From NCBI RefSeq assembly GCF_000426465.1, contig NZ_AUFK01000017.1, forward strand, positions 251,044 to 315,043: a stretch of DNA of 64,000 bases. Direction: 5' to 3'. A model generated the notes under the pieces. That model had not been told where the DNA came from and searched no databases. It saw nothing but the letters and a program-made list of their open reading frames with translations. The DNA is from Epilithonimonas caeni DSM 17710 (GTDB lineage: Bacteria; Bacteroidota; Bacteroidia; Flavobacteriales; Weeksellaceae). Every line of letters starts with the position of its first letter. The stretch's first letter is position 1. The position numbers and the translations under genes are program-made. This document shows, piece after piece, positions 8,472 through 18,047 of this stretch.

Positions 8472-9727
8472 AAAAACTCAATTTAAAACAACCTAAATAT
8501 GTTCTTCCCCTCATCGCCCTGCCATTCGTTTTAATGATAGGGTATTTTTATGTTCAATTCACGGAAAACTCAGGAAAAGACAAAAATAAACTGGCTGAGA
8601 GTAAAGACATTTCCACCGATTTCGGAAAAGTTGGAGAACGCTCTGAAATTAAAGGAAAGGCCGACGCTTATGCTGATTTCTTTGATAAAAGAACCGATGG
8701 AAGAACCATGATTGACGGTTTCGGTGATGAGCATGAAAGTCTTGAAAAATTTGATGATGATCTTTCAGAGCGACAGAAAAGGCATATTGACAGTATGAAT
8801 TATGTCAGAGAAAAAGAACGTCTGAATAATCTTTCCCGACAGGCCAATCGACAGTCCTACTATAACGCGATGGATGCTAAACAGTCGAAAGAACGTGAGG
8901 ATGATCAGTACGACAGAAGTATGAAAATGTTAAAAATGCTCAATGGTGACAATAACGGGGTAAACAATTCAGGAAAAGCTGATACTCGGAGTGCTGAAAA
9001 TTCCGACTGGAAAAAGGATCAGATGACCTTGATGAGAGAGCAGATGATGTTAATGGATAGTATCGAAAAAGCAAACAACCCTGAACTTAAAAATCAAGCC
9101 AAAGCCATTGAGAAAATGAAGAAAAATGAGAAAGAGATGGATTTTTTTCTCAATTCTACATTGGATGTAACAAAAGCCTCGAAAAGCACAGAATTCAATT
9201 CGATCTTCAGACAACGTGAAAATAACTTTATCAAAGCTGTGATCGACGAAAACATTAAGGGCTTTGCAGGAAGCAGAATAAGGATTCGCCTACTCGAAGA
9301 TGTATACGTCGGAAATGCAAAAATATCGAAAGGTACTCCCCTTTACGCATTGATCAGTGGATTTTCACTGCAAAGGGTGAACCTTAACATCGTATCGGTA
9401 ATGCATCAGAACGAGATTCTTCCTATCAGTCTCAATATCTATGATGTTGATGGCATGGAAGGATTGTATGTCCCAAGTTCGGCATTCCGTGAAATGACAA
9501 GATCTATGGGAGAAAACATTGTGCAAGGTCAAAATCTTTCCAGTGGTAGCGCTGATTTTTTTACCACGACGCTTAGCTCAGTATATCAATCCACCTCAAA
9601 AACAATATCGGACGTAATACGGAAAAACAAGGCAAAAATTAAATACAATTCTTTCGTTTACCTCATTGACAACAAAGAACTTGAAAAAAAGAAAAAGAAC
9701 ATTTATAAGAAAAACACCAATCCATAA
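8468..9727 (+). CDS. traM: TraM, VirB10-like conjugation protein
   Basis: A 419-residue protein with an N-terminal membrane anchor (YVLPLIALPFVLMIGYFYVQF), a long charged Asp/Lys/Met-rich linker (residues about 40-225), and a C-terminal periplasmic domain beginning FIKAVIDENIKGFAGSRIRI. The later segments LLEDVYVGNAKISKGTPLYA and NEILPISLNIYDVDGMEGLYVP are diagnostic of conjugative transposon TraM. VirB10-type proteins bridge inner and outer membranes of the channel. Confidence 0.9.
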   Translation: MKKLNLKQPKYVLPLIALPFVLMIGYFYVQFTENSGKDKNKLAESKDISTDFGKVGERSEIKGKADAYADFFDKRTDGRTMIDGFGDEHESLEKFDDDLSERQKRHIDSMNYVREKERLNNLSRQANRQSYYNAMDAKQSKEREDDQYDRSMKMLKMLNGDNNGVNNSGKADTRSAENSDWKKDQMTLMREQMMLMDSIEKANNPELKNQAKAIEKMKKNEKEMDFFLNSTLDVTKASKSTEFNSIFRQRENNFIKAVIDENIKGFAGSRIRIRLLEDVYVGNAKISKGTPLYALISGFSLQRVNLNIVSVMHQNEILPISLNIYDVDGMEGLYVPSSAFREMTRSMGENIVQGQNLSSGSADFFTTTLSSVYQSTSKTISDVIRKNKAKIKYNSFVYLIDNKELEKKKKNIYKKNTNP

Positions 9728-9730
9728 TCT

Positions 9731-10621
9731 ATGAAAAATTTCATTATTATCCTTATGCTGATGCTTGTTTCTACGGAGACATCCGCTCAGAATACAGTAC
9801 TATCGAGAGTATATAAAAATAATCTTCCCGAAATCTATATTACAGGTAATGTCAATCTTCATTTCAGGAGCCCCCAGCCTATTCAGTTTGTTGATTTAAG
9901 TACGAAACACCTTATAGGCGATCTTCCTACAGAAAATGTTGTAAGAATTAAAATACAACAGTTTGAAGAGGAAAGCCATTCCGCTACCGACAGTATTAGA
10001 ATAAAAGAGGAAACTCCGATTTATTATTATGATAATCAGGAATTAGGAATTGTTACCATTGTCGGACAATCCTTTATGGCTCAGTACAAGCTGATCTATA
10101 AAGTTGACAGCAGTGCGACTATAATGACCAACATTGAAATTTTACCTGAAGACATGCAGGCTCTTGAATATCCGGATTACCAGATGTCCAGTGCCGAACT
10201 CAGAAAATATTCGGTGGAGATTATCAGAAAAAAAGAAGCAAATAAAATACGTAGAAACAGAGATTTGGGAATCGAATCGCAGCTTAATAATGTATACGCT
10301 TTTGGTGATTATGTATTTCTAGATATTAGTTTTAAAAACAATACAAATCTCATCTATGATATTGACAAACTTAAGTTTTCTATCGATGATAAAAAGGTTT
10401 ACAAAGCCACGAATGTTCAGTCTATTGAGATAGAGCCTGTATTCCGTCTGTATGACTTAAAGACATTTAAAAAGTCTTACAGAAATATTTTCGTTTTTAA
10501 GAAATTCACTTATCCGAATAACAAGGTTCTAAACATCAGGCTGATCGAAAATCAAATCAGCGGCAGAACAATTAATCTGGAGATTAAATACTCAGATATT
10601 TTACAGGCTGACACTTTTTAA
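9731..10621 (+). CDS. traN: TraN, VirB9-like conjugation protein (DUF4138)
   Basis: A 296-residue exported protein: signal peptide (LMLVSTETSAQ), then PEIYITGNVNLHFRSPQPIQFVDLS, typical of TraN, and a beta-rich C-terminus (YAFGDYVFLDISFKNNTNLIYDID). TraN is the VirB9-like outer-membrane-associated partner of TraM, and it follows traM by 3 bases. It is the last gene before an intrinsic terminator, so it closes the first transfer transcript. Confidence 0.88.
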   Translation: MKNFIIILMLMLVSTETSAQNTVLSRVYKNNLPEIYITGNVNLHFRSPQPIQFVDLSTKHLIGDLPTENVVRIKIQQFEEESHSATDSIRIKEETPIYYYDNQELGIVTIVGQSFMAQYKLIYKVDSSATIMTNIEILPEDMQALEYPDYQMSSAELRKYSVEIIRKKEANKIRRNRDLGIESQLNNVYAFGDYVFLDISFKNNTNLIYDIDKLKFSIDDKKVYKATNVQSIEIEPVFRLYDLKTFKKSYRNIFVFKKFTYPNNKVLNIRLIENQISGRTINLEIKYSDILQADTF

Positions 10622-10643
10622 TATTCATTTACATCTAAAGTAT

Positions 10644-10679
10644 AGCAGACAGCTGGGAACTCCTGGCTGTCTGCTTTTT
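10644..10679 (+). terminator. Intrinsic terminator after traN
   Basis: The perfect 10-bp stem AGCAGACAGC / GCTGTCTGCT (10644-10653 and 10666-10675) is followed by TTTTA. It lies 22 bases after the traN stop and separates the mating-pair genes from the coupling-protein gene. Confidence 0.85.
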
Positions 10680-10701
10680 ATATAATTCAATTTGAGAAAC
10701 A

Positions 10702-12684
10702 ATGCAGGAAAGTAAAGAACAACAAAAAATCTACGGATTCTTTCAGAAAGCAGTCTATATGCTGGTTTTGATTGAATGCAGCATTATCTTTTTTGGAGGT
10801 ACTCAGATTCCGATACTTCCAAAGCTATTGAAATCATTTGCGAAAATGCCATTTCTATTTCCTCCGTACCATGCCAAACTTGCTGAACTTCTGTTAATCA
10901 TACTAATTGCAATTGGTACAAAGCCAAAAAAAAATCAAGATATTAATATTACAAAATCAATCCTTTTACCAATAGTCGTTGGATTACTGATGATGTTTGG
11001 TTCATTGGCATTTATAGATGATACATTTAGAAAAGACATCCCGCAGTTTACTCCCTATTTTAATATCTATCAGGCTGTTTACGCATTACTTTCATTCGTA
11101 GGTGTTTTAATAACCCTTTTAGGTGCTGACAACATCAGCAAGATTATGAAAATCAAGCTTGGTAAAGACCGCTGGAACATTGAAGAAGAATCATTCGATC
11201 AAAACAAGGAATTAATTACGAATGACTTTTCAATCAACATCCCTTACTTATTTTATTATAACAAACGGATGAATCACGGATGGATTAATATCAATCCATT
11301 CAGAGGTACACTTGTAATAGGAACGCCCGGTAGTGGTAAATCTTTTGGAATTATTAATCCGGCGATCAGGCAATTGATTGGCAAAGGATTTTGTCTCTGT
11401 ATTTATGATTATAAATTTCCAGATTTGGGAAAGATAGCGTACTATCATTATCAATTGAAAAGGCAACATGACGAGAGCTATAAGCACGAGTTTGCGGTAA
11501 TTAATCTTAATGAAGTTGAAAGATCAAAAAGAGTCAATCCTTTAAGAAAAGAATATCTCGCTACATTAGCAGAAGCTCAGGAAATGGCGGAAGCAATGGT
11601 GTCTTCACTTCAAAAAGGTGGTGGGTCAGGAGGTGGAAGTGATCAGTTTTTCACCCAGTCAGCCATCAATTTTCTAGCATCATGCATCGCTTTTCTTGCA
11701 AAATATGAAGAGGGCAGATTTTCGACCTTACCGCATCTGCTTTCATTTATGAACCGTGGTTACGAGGAAATTTTCAATACTCTTTTCACCAATATAGAGC
11801 TGCATTCTCTATTATCAACTTTTAAATCGGCTTTTGATAACAGGGCTTTCGACCAGCTGGAAGGACAGATCGGAACACTTAAGATATTTCTATCCAGATT
11901 GGCAACGAAGGAAAGTTTCTGGGTATTTTCAGGTGATGATGTCAAACTTAAAATTTCTGACAGAAAAAACCCTACAATCATTGTCTTAGCGTCTGATCCC
12001 AATACACAGGATATTAATTCTGCATTATATTCTACCATATTAAATAGACTATTAAAACAGATTAATTCCAAAGGCAATTTACCAAGCGGAATTATTGCCG
12101 ACGAGCTGCCGACTATTTATATACATAAGATAGATAATTTAATTGCTACTGCAAGAAGCAATAAAGTAGCTGTACTCCTTGGACTGCAGGAAATTCCCCA
12201 GTTCCGCCAATTTTATAAAAAAGAAGTTGCAGACACGATTACAGCAATCATCGGAAATATTCTCAGTGGCAGTGCTCGAGATAAAAGTACACTGGATTGG
12301 CTTGAAAAAGTATTTGGCAAAGTAAAACAAAAAAGCCAGTCTATGTCAATCAATAATAATCAAACGACCATTTCAATTCAGGAAAAGATGGATAACCTCA
12401 TTCCTGCCGGTAAAATAGCAGGATTAAAAACGGGAGAAATGGTGGGTATTATCGCAGGTGATGAAAATAATCAAACTGAAGAATATAAAACTTCGGCCAT
12501 ACACGGCAGAATCAATCTTGATATGAAAAGTATCGAGGATGAGGAAGCTAACTATATTGAAATGCCCGTGTATTATAACTTTAAAGACAAGTCAGGAAAA
12601 AATGATAAAGAGAAAATCCTGATGTCGAACTTTCTACGAATCAACAGAGAAGTAGAGTTGATCATTAAGGACTTCAATCCGTAA
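10702..12684 (+). CDS. mobC: MobC-type conjugative coupling ATPase (VirD4/TraD-like)
   Basis: 660 residues: four N-terminal hydrophobic segments (within residues 10-145), then an ATPase with Walker A GTPGSGKSFG (about residue 209), the YDYKFPDLGK motif, and Walker B GIIADELPTIYI. This is the architecture of Bacteroidota MobC type IV coupling proteins, which hand the relaxase-DNA complex to the channel. The gene stands after a terminator, so it may have its own promoter in 10680-10701 or rely on readthrough. No relaxase is encoded nearby. Confidence 0.9.
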   Translation: MQESKEQQKIYGFFQKAVYMLVLIECSIIFFGGTQIPILPKLLKSFAKMPFLFPPYHAKLAELLLIILIAIGTKPKKNQDINITKSILLPIVVGLLMMFGSLAFIDDTFRKDIPQFTPYFNIYQAVYALLSFVGVLITLLGADNISKIMKIKLGKDRWNIEEESFDQNKELITNDFSINIPYLFYYNKRMNHGWININPFRGTLVIGTPGSGKSFGIINPAIRQLIGKGFCLCIYDYKFPDLGKIAYYHYQLKRQHDESYKHEFAVINLNEVERSKRVNPLRKEYLATLAEAQEMAEAMVSSLQKGGGSGGGSDQFFTQSAINFLASCIAFLAKYEEGRFSTLPHLLSFMNRGYEEIFNTLFTNIELHSLLSTFKSAFDNRAFDQLEGQIGTLKIFLSRLATKESFWVFSGDDVKLKISDRKNPTIIVLASDPNTQDINSALYSTILNRLLKQINSKGNLPSGIIADELPTIYIHKIDNLIATARSNKVAVLLGLQEIPQFRQFYKKEVADTITAIIGNILSGSARDKSTLDWLEKVFGKVKQKSQSMSINNNQTTISIQEKMDNLIPAGKIAGLKTGEMVGIIAGDENNQTEEYKTSAIHGRINLDMKSIEDEEANYIEMPVYYNFKDKSGKNDKEKILMSNFLRINREVELIIKDFNP

Positions 12685-12710
12685 CTCTAACAACATAAAA
12701 TTTAAAAAAA

Positions 12711-13526
12711 ATGAAAAAAACAGTAATACTGATGCATTTGTTAATTTTTTCAAATTTCCTACCTCAATTTAATACGGCTTCCTATAAAGGAAAACTCAAT
12801 ACTATTCGATTGAACTCCTCTTTACAAAATCAATTCACCACCAGCTTTTTGTCTTACCATATTGCAGGGAAGTTGAATAAAAAATATTTTGAGAAGAGTA
12901 AAGATTCATTGAATAATGCAGCAAATGAAACTGAGCAAACAACTACTCCACAAGCCAATTCAATTAAAAAAGATGATGATATTCAAGCGACGTCGGAAGA
13001 CGATTCATTGTCAGAGAATCATCCATCCGAAAAAAAATACAGAAATAAAAAACTTTCATTATTAGAATACGAAAAATACCCAACTGAAGAACTACAGATT
13101 ATTTATATGCCTTTAGAAAAAATGAAGATCACCTCGAATTTCGGGCATCGCTTTCATCCCATCGATAAAATTGAAAAATTTCATGCCGGTGTTGACCTGC
13201 GGGCTAACAGCGATTATGTATTTGCAGTATTGGATGGAATCATTAGTGATACAGGTTACAGTAATGGTGCAGGAAATTACATCAAAGTACAGCACGGCGA
13301 TTTTGAGACCATATATCTGCATCTGCAAAAAACTTTTTTTTCATTGGGCGACTTCGTCTATGCCGGTGATATTATCGCTATAAGTGGTAATAGCGGGAAA
13401 AGCACTGCACCGCATCTGCATTTTTCAGTGAAAGAAAGAGGAAAATATATAGATCCGGTTCATTTCTTAAATGACTTAATAAAAACAAACAACGCAATTT
13501 CAGATTACAATTATGGAAAATACTAG
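12711..13526 (+). CDS. M23-family peptidoglycan endopeptidase
   Basis: 271 residues with a weak N-terminal export signal, a Ser/Asn/Asp-rich linker, then a LytM/M23 domain from about residue 135: NFGHRFHPI, FHAGVDL (zinc ligands His and Asp), HGDFETIYLHL and APHLHFSV (the HxH ligand). Such enzymes open peptidoglycan so the conjugation channel can be built. It overlaps the next gene by 14 bases, suggesting coupled translation. Confidence 0.9.
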   Translation: MKKTVILMHLLIFSNFLPQFNTASYKGKLNTIRLNSSLQNQFTTSFLSYHIAGKLNKKYFEKSKDSLNNAANETEQTTTPQANSIKKDDDIQATSEDDSLSENHPSEKKYRNKKLSLLEYEKYPTEELQIIYMPLEKMKITSNFGHRFHPIDKIEKFHAGVDLRANSDYVFAVLDGIISDTGYSNGAGNYIKVQHGDFETIYLHLQKTFFSLGDFVYAGDIIAISGNSGKSTAPHLHFSVKERGKYIDPVHFLNDLIKTNNAISDYNYGKY

Positions 13527-14694
13527 CACCTTACTTACAGATGAACTTAGAAAGTTCGGAATCATGAATCAGCAGGATCATTTTTCCGAGAAACTCTCAA
13601 AAAAAGAAATTGATGATTTTCTTAAAGGAGGAATTCTCATTGCCGAAAATGATAAAAACAGGCTCACTTTTAAAATAAATGACGATAAGCTTGATGTCAA
13701 TGTTTATAATAAAGATATAGTCAATCACAAAGACCTTTCAACTGCCGAACTTTTTGAAATTTCTTCAAGCAATAGAAATCTTTACAAAGTGATGGCTGAC
13801 TATGGAAACATCACTCATATTGGAACAGGGTACTTTAATAAGAACCCGGAAAACGAAATGACCACATTTGTTGAAATAGAAAACGAAAGGGGAAAAACAA
13901 TCTTTTTCGGAAACAAGCTTGAAGATAGTCTTAAAGATTTTAAAGTTGGAGATAAAATTCAGATTATTCAGACCGGTGTTGAAAAAACGGTTCTTAAAAT
14001 AGATGATGCTGATGAAAAGGAACTCGCAAAATTTGATAATGTTTTTATAATAAACCCGTTCAAAGAAAAAAATAAGCAGTTCCAGTCCAGGATTTTTGAA
14101 TTGGATAAAAAAGACAATACGATAAAAGATGTGGATACAACAAAATACGAGCTCAAAAATGTTAACGGTCACAATATCTCAGAAAAACAGCTTCAGCAAT
14201 TACGAAAAGGTAAAGAGCTTAAGTTAGATGATGAAACCACCATACAGATAAGTCCGGCATCAAAAAATGAGGCTAAATTGAGCGCAAGTTCAAAATCACT
14301 CCTGATACTATCCCTTGCGACGGATGGCGGTCTTAGTTTCTTGATCATAAAAGGCATTCAGAAGCTTGCTAGAATGCAGGAAGAAAATCAACTACAAAAA
14401 GAAAGTATAAGATATCAGGTCGAGCTTCAAAAACTAAAAGCACACCTGAAATCGAAATCAGAGCAATATCCTGATAATAAAAATATCATAACTGACCTTA
14501 ATATTGTCAGCAAAGAAATCTCTGCTTCTCAATCCTCTTTAAATGAAAATACTAATAAGGAAAAAGAAAAGAGCAATATTAATCTTCAGGTTAACGATCC
14601 AGATATGTATCAAGATGCTAATCAAAAGAAAGAGGAAGAGAAACGAGATGCAGAAGAAGCATCAAGGTCAACATCTCATTCCAGAGGACGGTAA
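13513..14694 (+). CDS. Uncharacterised ICE protein with central hydrophobic segment (DUF4099/DUF3945-like)
   Basis: 393 residues. The N-terminal half has the LGFGI-like opening (LRKFGIMNQ), DFLKGGILIAENDKNRLTFKI and YELKNVNGHNISEKQLQQLRKG patterns seen in DUF4099/DUF3945 proteins of Bacteroidota conjugative elements. A hydrophobic stretch (about residues 262-282) precedes a long charged coiled coil and a disordered tail. The family link is tentative and the function unknown. It resembles the gene at 15343-16707 in general make-up. Confidence 0.5.
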   Translation: MENTSTLLTDELRKFGIMNQQDHFSEKLSKKEIDDFLKGGILIAENDKNRLTFKINDDKLDVNVYNKDIVNHKDLSTAELFEISSSNRNLYKVMADYGNITHIGTGYFNKNPENEMTTFVEIENERGKTIFFGNKLEDSLKDFKVGDKIQIIQTGVEKTVLKIDDADEKELAKFDNVFIINPFKEKNKQFQSRIFELDKKDNTIKDVDTTKYELKNVNGHNISEKQLQQLRKGKELKLDDETTIQISPASKNEAKLSASSKSLLILSLATDGGLSFLIIKGIQKLARMQEENQLQKESIRYQVELQKLKAHLKSKSEQYPDNKNIITDLNIVSKEISASQSSLNENTNKEKEKSNINLQVNDPDMYQDANQKKEEEKRDAEEASRSTSHSRGR

Positions 14695-14696
14695 TA

Positions 14697-15317
14697 ATGA
14701 TAATTATCATGCTCCTAAGCTTAGAAACGCTAAAGATATTTCAGGGAAAAATCAGTGAAAATGGAAATCTCTACTTTTTAGGATTCAGAAAGAATAGCTG
14801 GACTATTATTTACAGAGATGGCTCATCACTAGAGACAAAGTCTTTTTACCAGATTATAAATCATTTTGGTGATTTGATCATCCATAATATATACTGTTTC
14901 AGATACATTTTGGAAGCAATGCTTTTTTTACAAAATAAACATTGTGATTATCTAAGGAATTCGCTAATTATCATTACCGCGTCAAAAAATAAAAAAGAAA
15001 TAAAATCCTTTTTATTTAGACGATACATTCAGAAAAATCTTGTCGTACCAAAGATTCATTTATTTCATTCACTGCGAAATTTTGAATTAACTGTACTCTA
15101 TCTTGAACTTTTAGATAAAGGAGTTGTCTCTGAAACCATTCAGCTAAAAGGTCAAAATTATCTAAAGATAAAGTATAAATCAATTCAGATTATACTTGAT
15201 ACAGAACAGCAGACGAAAAGTAAAATTTTGTTTCTGTTAGGTATAAATGATAAGATCTTTAAAATTCGCAATTATGATCTATCACATTTAATGAGTGATA
15301 GAAATCTCTATTGGTAA
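14697..15317 (+). CDS. Hypothetical protein
   Basis: 206 residues starting 2 bases after the preceding stop (TAATAATG). The sequence opens with a short hydrophobic run, then NGNLYFLGFRKNSWTIIYRDG and a Lys/Ile/Phe-rich body. I recognise no domain. Its end overlaps the opening of the next frame, consistent with one operon. Confidence 0.55.
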   Translation: MIIIMLLSLETLKIFQGKISENGNLYFLGFRKNSWTIIYRDGSSLETKSFYQIINHFGDLIIHNIYCFRYILEAMLFLQNKHCDYLRNSLIIITASKNKKEIKSFLFRRYIQKNLVVPKIHLFHSLRNFELTVLYLELLDKGVVSETIQLKGQNYLKIKYKSIQIILDTEQQTKSKILFLLGINDKIFKIRNYDLSHLMSDRNLYW

Positions 15318-15342
15318 CCTCACATCCAAATATATAGCAATA

Positions 15343-16707
15343 ATGAAAAGCGATGACGCATTAAAATCAGAAGTTGAGATTATATCTGAATACTTTAGAA
15401 ATACAAACAACAGTATTTGGTTAAAAGAAGGGCTCCGTGGTTCAATCTCAAGTGAAATTGACAGCTATAACTCTCTTATAGAAAATCTTCAAAACAAGAG
15501 AAAAATGTTTTCCGGAATTGATCTAACTATTTCACCTTTTAATTCCTCAGGAGCAGACTTCAAAATAATTATAAAAAATGACAGCGAAAGACTGCAGCTA
15601 CTCTCGGGATTGCTAAATTTTCGATCCAAGCAAATAAATGATTTAGATAACAAATTACATAACAATCATAATATTAACAACATGGAAAATAATGTATTTC
15701 AATCCAAAAAAGCCGATTTAGAAGTAAAAATCGAACTGCCCAATCAAGAGAAACCGTTTTTTGAAAAAATGTCCACTCCTAATAATTTGGTTAATATGCT
15801 GCAAAAAGCGGGGCAGAAATTAAATCCAAATGAGACACTACGCGTTAATTTGAACGGTACTTCATTAGTGCTCACCAAAGAACAAACCGAGAAGCCAGAA
15901 ATTCTTCAAAACCTGGAAACAGAATACAATAAAGTTAACAGGCTAAAAAACGGGCATCCTGAAGAAAATAGAAATCTACAAGATTTAAAAGATCAGATCA
16001 AGTATTTAGGTTTTGGCGAAGAACAAAAAGTTCATACGGAACTGGCTGATAATTTAGCTTCAGATAAAAAAGAATTTATCATCAATATTTCTTCAGATAA
16101 AGCATCTTTCAAAAACAATGAAATCAATTTTGAGCTGAAATTTCAAAAATCTGAAAAAAATGAAAACTTCTACTTAAACTCTTTCCTTGCAAATCTTAAG
16201 AACAATGAGAAGGATGTCAACTTAAACCATACATTTTCCGCTAATGGAAACTTTACGGCTAAAGAAGCGATCAATCTTTTAGAAGGCAGATCTGTTAAAA
16301 CGGAGATTTATAATAAACATTTGGATGCAAAAGAGGATGCTTTTGTAAAGCTACAATTGAATGAAGAAAAGAATGAAAAAGGAAATTTCAAGCTTCAGGT
16401 TTTTAATAAAAACTACGGAATTGACATTGAAAAGATCATTGATAAAGCAAAACTTCATTTTGATAACGATAAGCACAGAGAAATTACCACCAAATCACTT
16501 GAAAAAGGCAATATTGTTTCGGTAAAATTTTCAGATCTGAAAAATAATATAGTCGAAGGAAAAGCAATTCTCAACCCCCAATACAAGATGCTGAATCTGT
16601 ATGATAATAAGATGAAAAGATTCAACTCTAATGAGCAGGCCTTTCAAAAGGATAATTCGGAAACTAATGAGGTAAAGAATCAGCAGAGCCATTCCCGAAA
16701 AATTTAA
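15343..16707 (+). CDS. Large charged ICE protein, DUF3945-like C-terminus
   Basis: The frame is open from a GTG at 15295, but ATG 15343 (MKSDDALKSEVEI) is the more likely start and gives 454 residues. The C-terminal half carries HTFSANGNFTAKEAINLLEGRSV, FKLQVFNKNYGIDIEKIIDKAKL and KSLEKGNIVSVKFSDL. This resembles the repeated DUF3945 module of Bacteroidota mobile-element proteins that often accompany a topoisomerase gene. Soluble and Asn/Lys/Glu-rich; function unknown. Confidence 0.5.
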   Translation: MKSDDALKSEVEIISEYFRNTNNSIWLKEGLRGSISSEIDSYNSLIENLQNKRKMFSGIDLTISPFNSSGADFKIIIKNDSERLQLLSGLLNFRSKQINDLDNKLHNNHNINNMENNVFQSKKADLEVKIELPNQEKPFFEKMSTPNNLVNMLQKAGQKLNPNETLRVNLNGTSLVLTKEQTEKPEILQNLETEYNKVNRLKNGHPEENRNLQDLKDQIKYLGFGEEQKVHTELADNLASDKKEFIINISSDKASFKNNEINFELKFQKSEKNENFYLNSFLANLKNNEKDVNLNHTFSANGNFTAKEAINLLEGRSVKTEIYNKHLDAKEDAFVKLQLNEEKNEKGNFKLQVFNKNYGIDIEKIIDKAKLHFDNDKHREITTKSLEKGNIVSVKFSDLKNNIVEGKAILNPQYKMLNLYDNKMKRFNSNEQAFQKDNSETNEVKNQQSHSRKI

Positions 16708-16712
16708 TATCT

Positions 16713-17393
16713 ATGAGAGTTTTTGCTTTATTATTCTTTTGTTTATTTCTAGTTTCTTGTAATAAGGGAAAAAAAATTCAAAGTAAAAGAGGTGGAATTG
16801 ATATAGTCACGAATATTTATTACAGTGCTTCAAAAGGTCTTGAAGAGCACCAACAGATCATTTTGTCCAAAATGAACTACCAGGATAAGGACTTAATAGA
16901 ATTAGTCCCCAATATTCAAATTCCAGAAATAATTGACAGTGTATATTATATCCGTGATTCATTATATTTCAGCATTGGAAATACTTTACAGTCAAAATCT
17001 TTGATTTTTAAAGATCAAAAATTTGAAAATGGTAGAAATGTCAAAAATAAAAGGTACGGAGCAATGTGGATTGACTTACCTATATCCAACTATCAGCAAC
17101 GGAAAAATCTAAATGACACTGTACTTTATGGAAAAAAACACTTTAAAAGATTCCAAATTATAAGTAGAGAGACCTACAGTATTTTCTATCTAAATAAAAC
17201 CGATACTATTCTACCCTATTCTCTTAATCCGCTTGCTGACAAGGACTATGGAGGACGGCTTGAAAGAATTGACAGCTATGATAAAAAAAGAGATTTATTC
17301 ACAACAATCGTATTGCTGCCTAGGAAACGATGGGATAAAGAAGCTGCGGATATTTTTGAATATAATCATCAAACAAATATTGATTCCAAATAA
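16713..17393 (+). CDS. Putative lipoprotein
   Basis: 226 residues with a lipoprotein signal: a hydrophobic core ending LFLVSC, so Cys16 would be lipidated. The rest is a beta-rich, Tyr/Asp/Lys-rich domain with no family I recognise. It is the last gene of the + strand transfer region and ends directly at a strong terminator. A mating-related surface lipoprotein (for example in entry exclusion) is possible but not shown. Confidence 0.6.
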   Translation: MRVFALLFFCLFLVSCNKGKKIQSKRGGIDIVTNIYYSASKGLEEHQQIILSKMNYQDKDLIELVPNIQIPEIIDSVYYIRDSLYFSIGNTLQSKSLIFKDQKFENGRNVKNKRYGAMWIDLPISNYQQRKNLNDTVLYGKKHFKRFQIISRETYSIFYLNKTDTILPYSLNPLADKDYGGRLERIDSYDKKRDLFTTIVLLPRKRWDKEAADIFEYNHQTNIDSK

Positions 17394-17426
17394 AAAATCC
17401 CAAGCCAAATTGGCTTGGGATTTTTT
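17392..17426. terminator. Bidirectional terminator at the end of the transfer region
   Basis: A perfect 16-bp stem, AAAAAATCCCAAGCCA then loop AAT then its complement (17392-17407 and 17411-17426). A T-run follows on either strand. It serves the + strand lipoprotein gene and the converging minus-strand relic. Confidence 0.92.
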
Positions 17427-17780
17427 ATTTGATTGAAGTACGTTTTTTTGAAAGTTTAATCAACACTTGATCTGAATCTTTAATTTCAATTAATTGCTCT
17501 TCTATAAATAAAAACACATTTTTATCCAAAATAAAAATATCAAAAACAGTGTATCGCTGTTTTGAAAAAAATTTCCCCGTCAAAATAATGCAATTATTAT
17601 ACTTGACTGGAGGAGAAAGCTTAAGAGTAACTTTTGATTTGTTTGTCTTAGCGTAGAAGACAATAAATTTTCTTTTTTCGCTGTACTCAAGAACAAAATA
17701 ATGTTTGTTATTTAGAACTTTTAGTGAAGTTAAGTAAAATAGGTTTTGAGCATCAATTTCGATCTCTTTTTTTTGATCAT
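17425..17780 (-). pseudogene. Small minus-strand ORF, frame broken at an A8 run
   Basis: Reading leftward, codons from about 17766 to the stop at 17427-17425 give some 113 residues of ordinary protein sequence (EIEIDAQNLFYLTSLK through to KKRTSIK). The frame has no ATG. An ATG at 17780-17778 is out of frame by one base because the run 17767-17774 has eight A on this strand; nine A would give MIKKKEIEIDAQ. This is either a decayed gene, a sequencing indel, or a slippage-controlled start. Family not recognised. Confidence 0.45.
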
Positions 17781-17874
17781 GACTATAAATTACGTTATTA
17801 AATATTTAAAAAATCAAATAATTTAGTGATAAATATTGCTTCGACAATACAAAGAAAAAGTTTTAAACAAAAAA

Positions 17875-17894
17875 ATCCCCAAGAAGATGGGGAT
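17875..17894 (+). other. Small hairpin upstream of a short ORF
   Basis: Inverted repeat ATCCCC / GGGGAT (17875-17880 and 17889-17894) with an 8-base loop, preceded by A-rich sequence. It lies 14 bases before the ATG at 17909. It could be a leader structure or a weak terminator. Confidence 0.35.
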
Positions 17895-17908
17895 AAAAAC
17901 TAATAACC

Positions 17909-18040
17909 ATGAAAACTCAAATTAAACTTGAGAATCGCGGCAAAGGTATAAAATATCAGATGATACTTTGTCTCAGGACAATACAATGGCTCTATCCAAT
18001 CAATTCTAATTATCAATGGAAGCTCCCACTAAATATTTAA
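17909..18040 (+). CDS. Possible 43-residue peptide
   Basis: An ATG following TAATAACC opens 43 codons (MKTQIKLENRGKGIKYQM onward) to a TAA at 18038-18040, 8 bases before the end of the converging minus-strand gene. A hairpin sits just upstream. The N-terminus is basic. No family is recognised and coding is uncertain; it is the only + strand reading frame of note between the relic ORF and the next gene. Confidence 0.25.
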   Translation: MKTQIKLENRGKGIKYQMILCLRTIQWLYPINSNYQWKLPLNI

Positions 18041-18047
18041 AAGCTCA

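Noticed and set aside
17392-17426. Transposon inverted repeat
   Set aside because: The perfect stem with A and T ends between convergent genes is a bidirectional terminator, and no transposase is present in the window.
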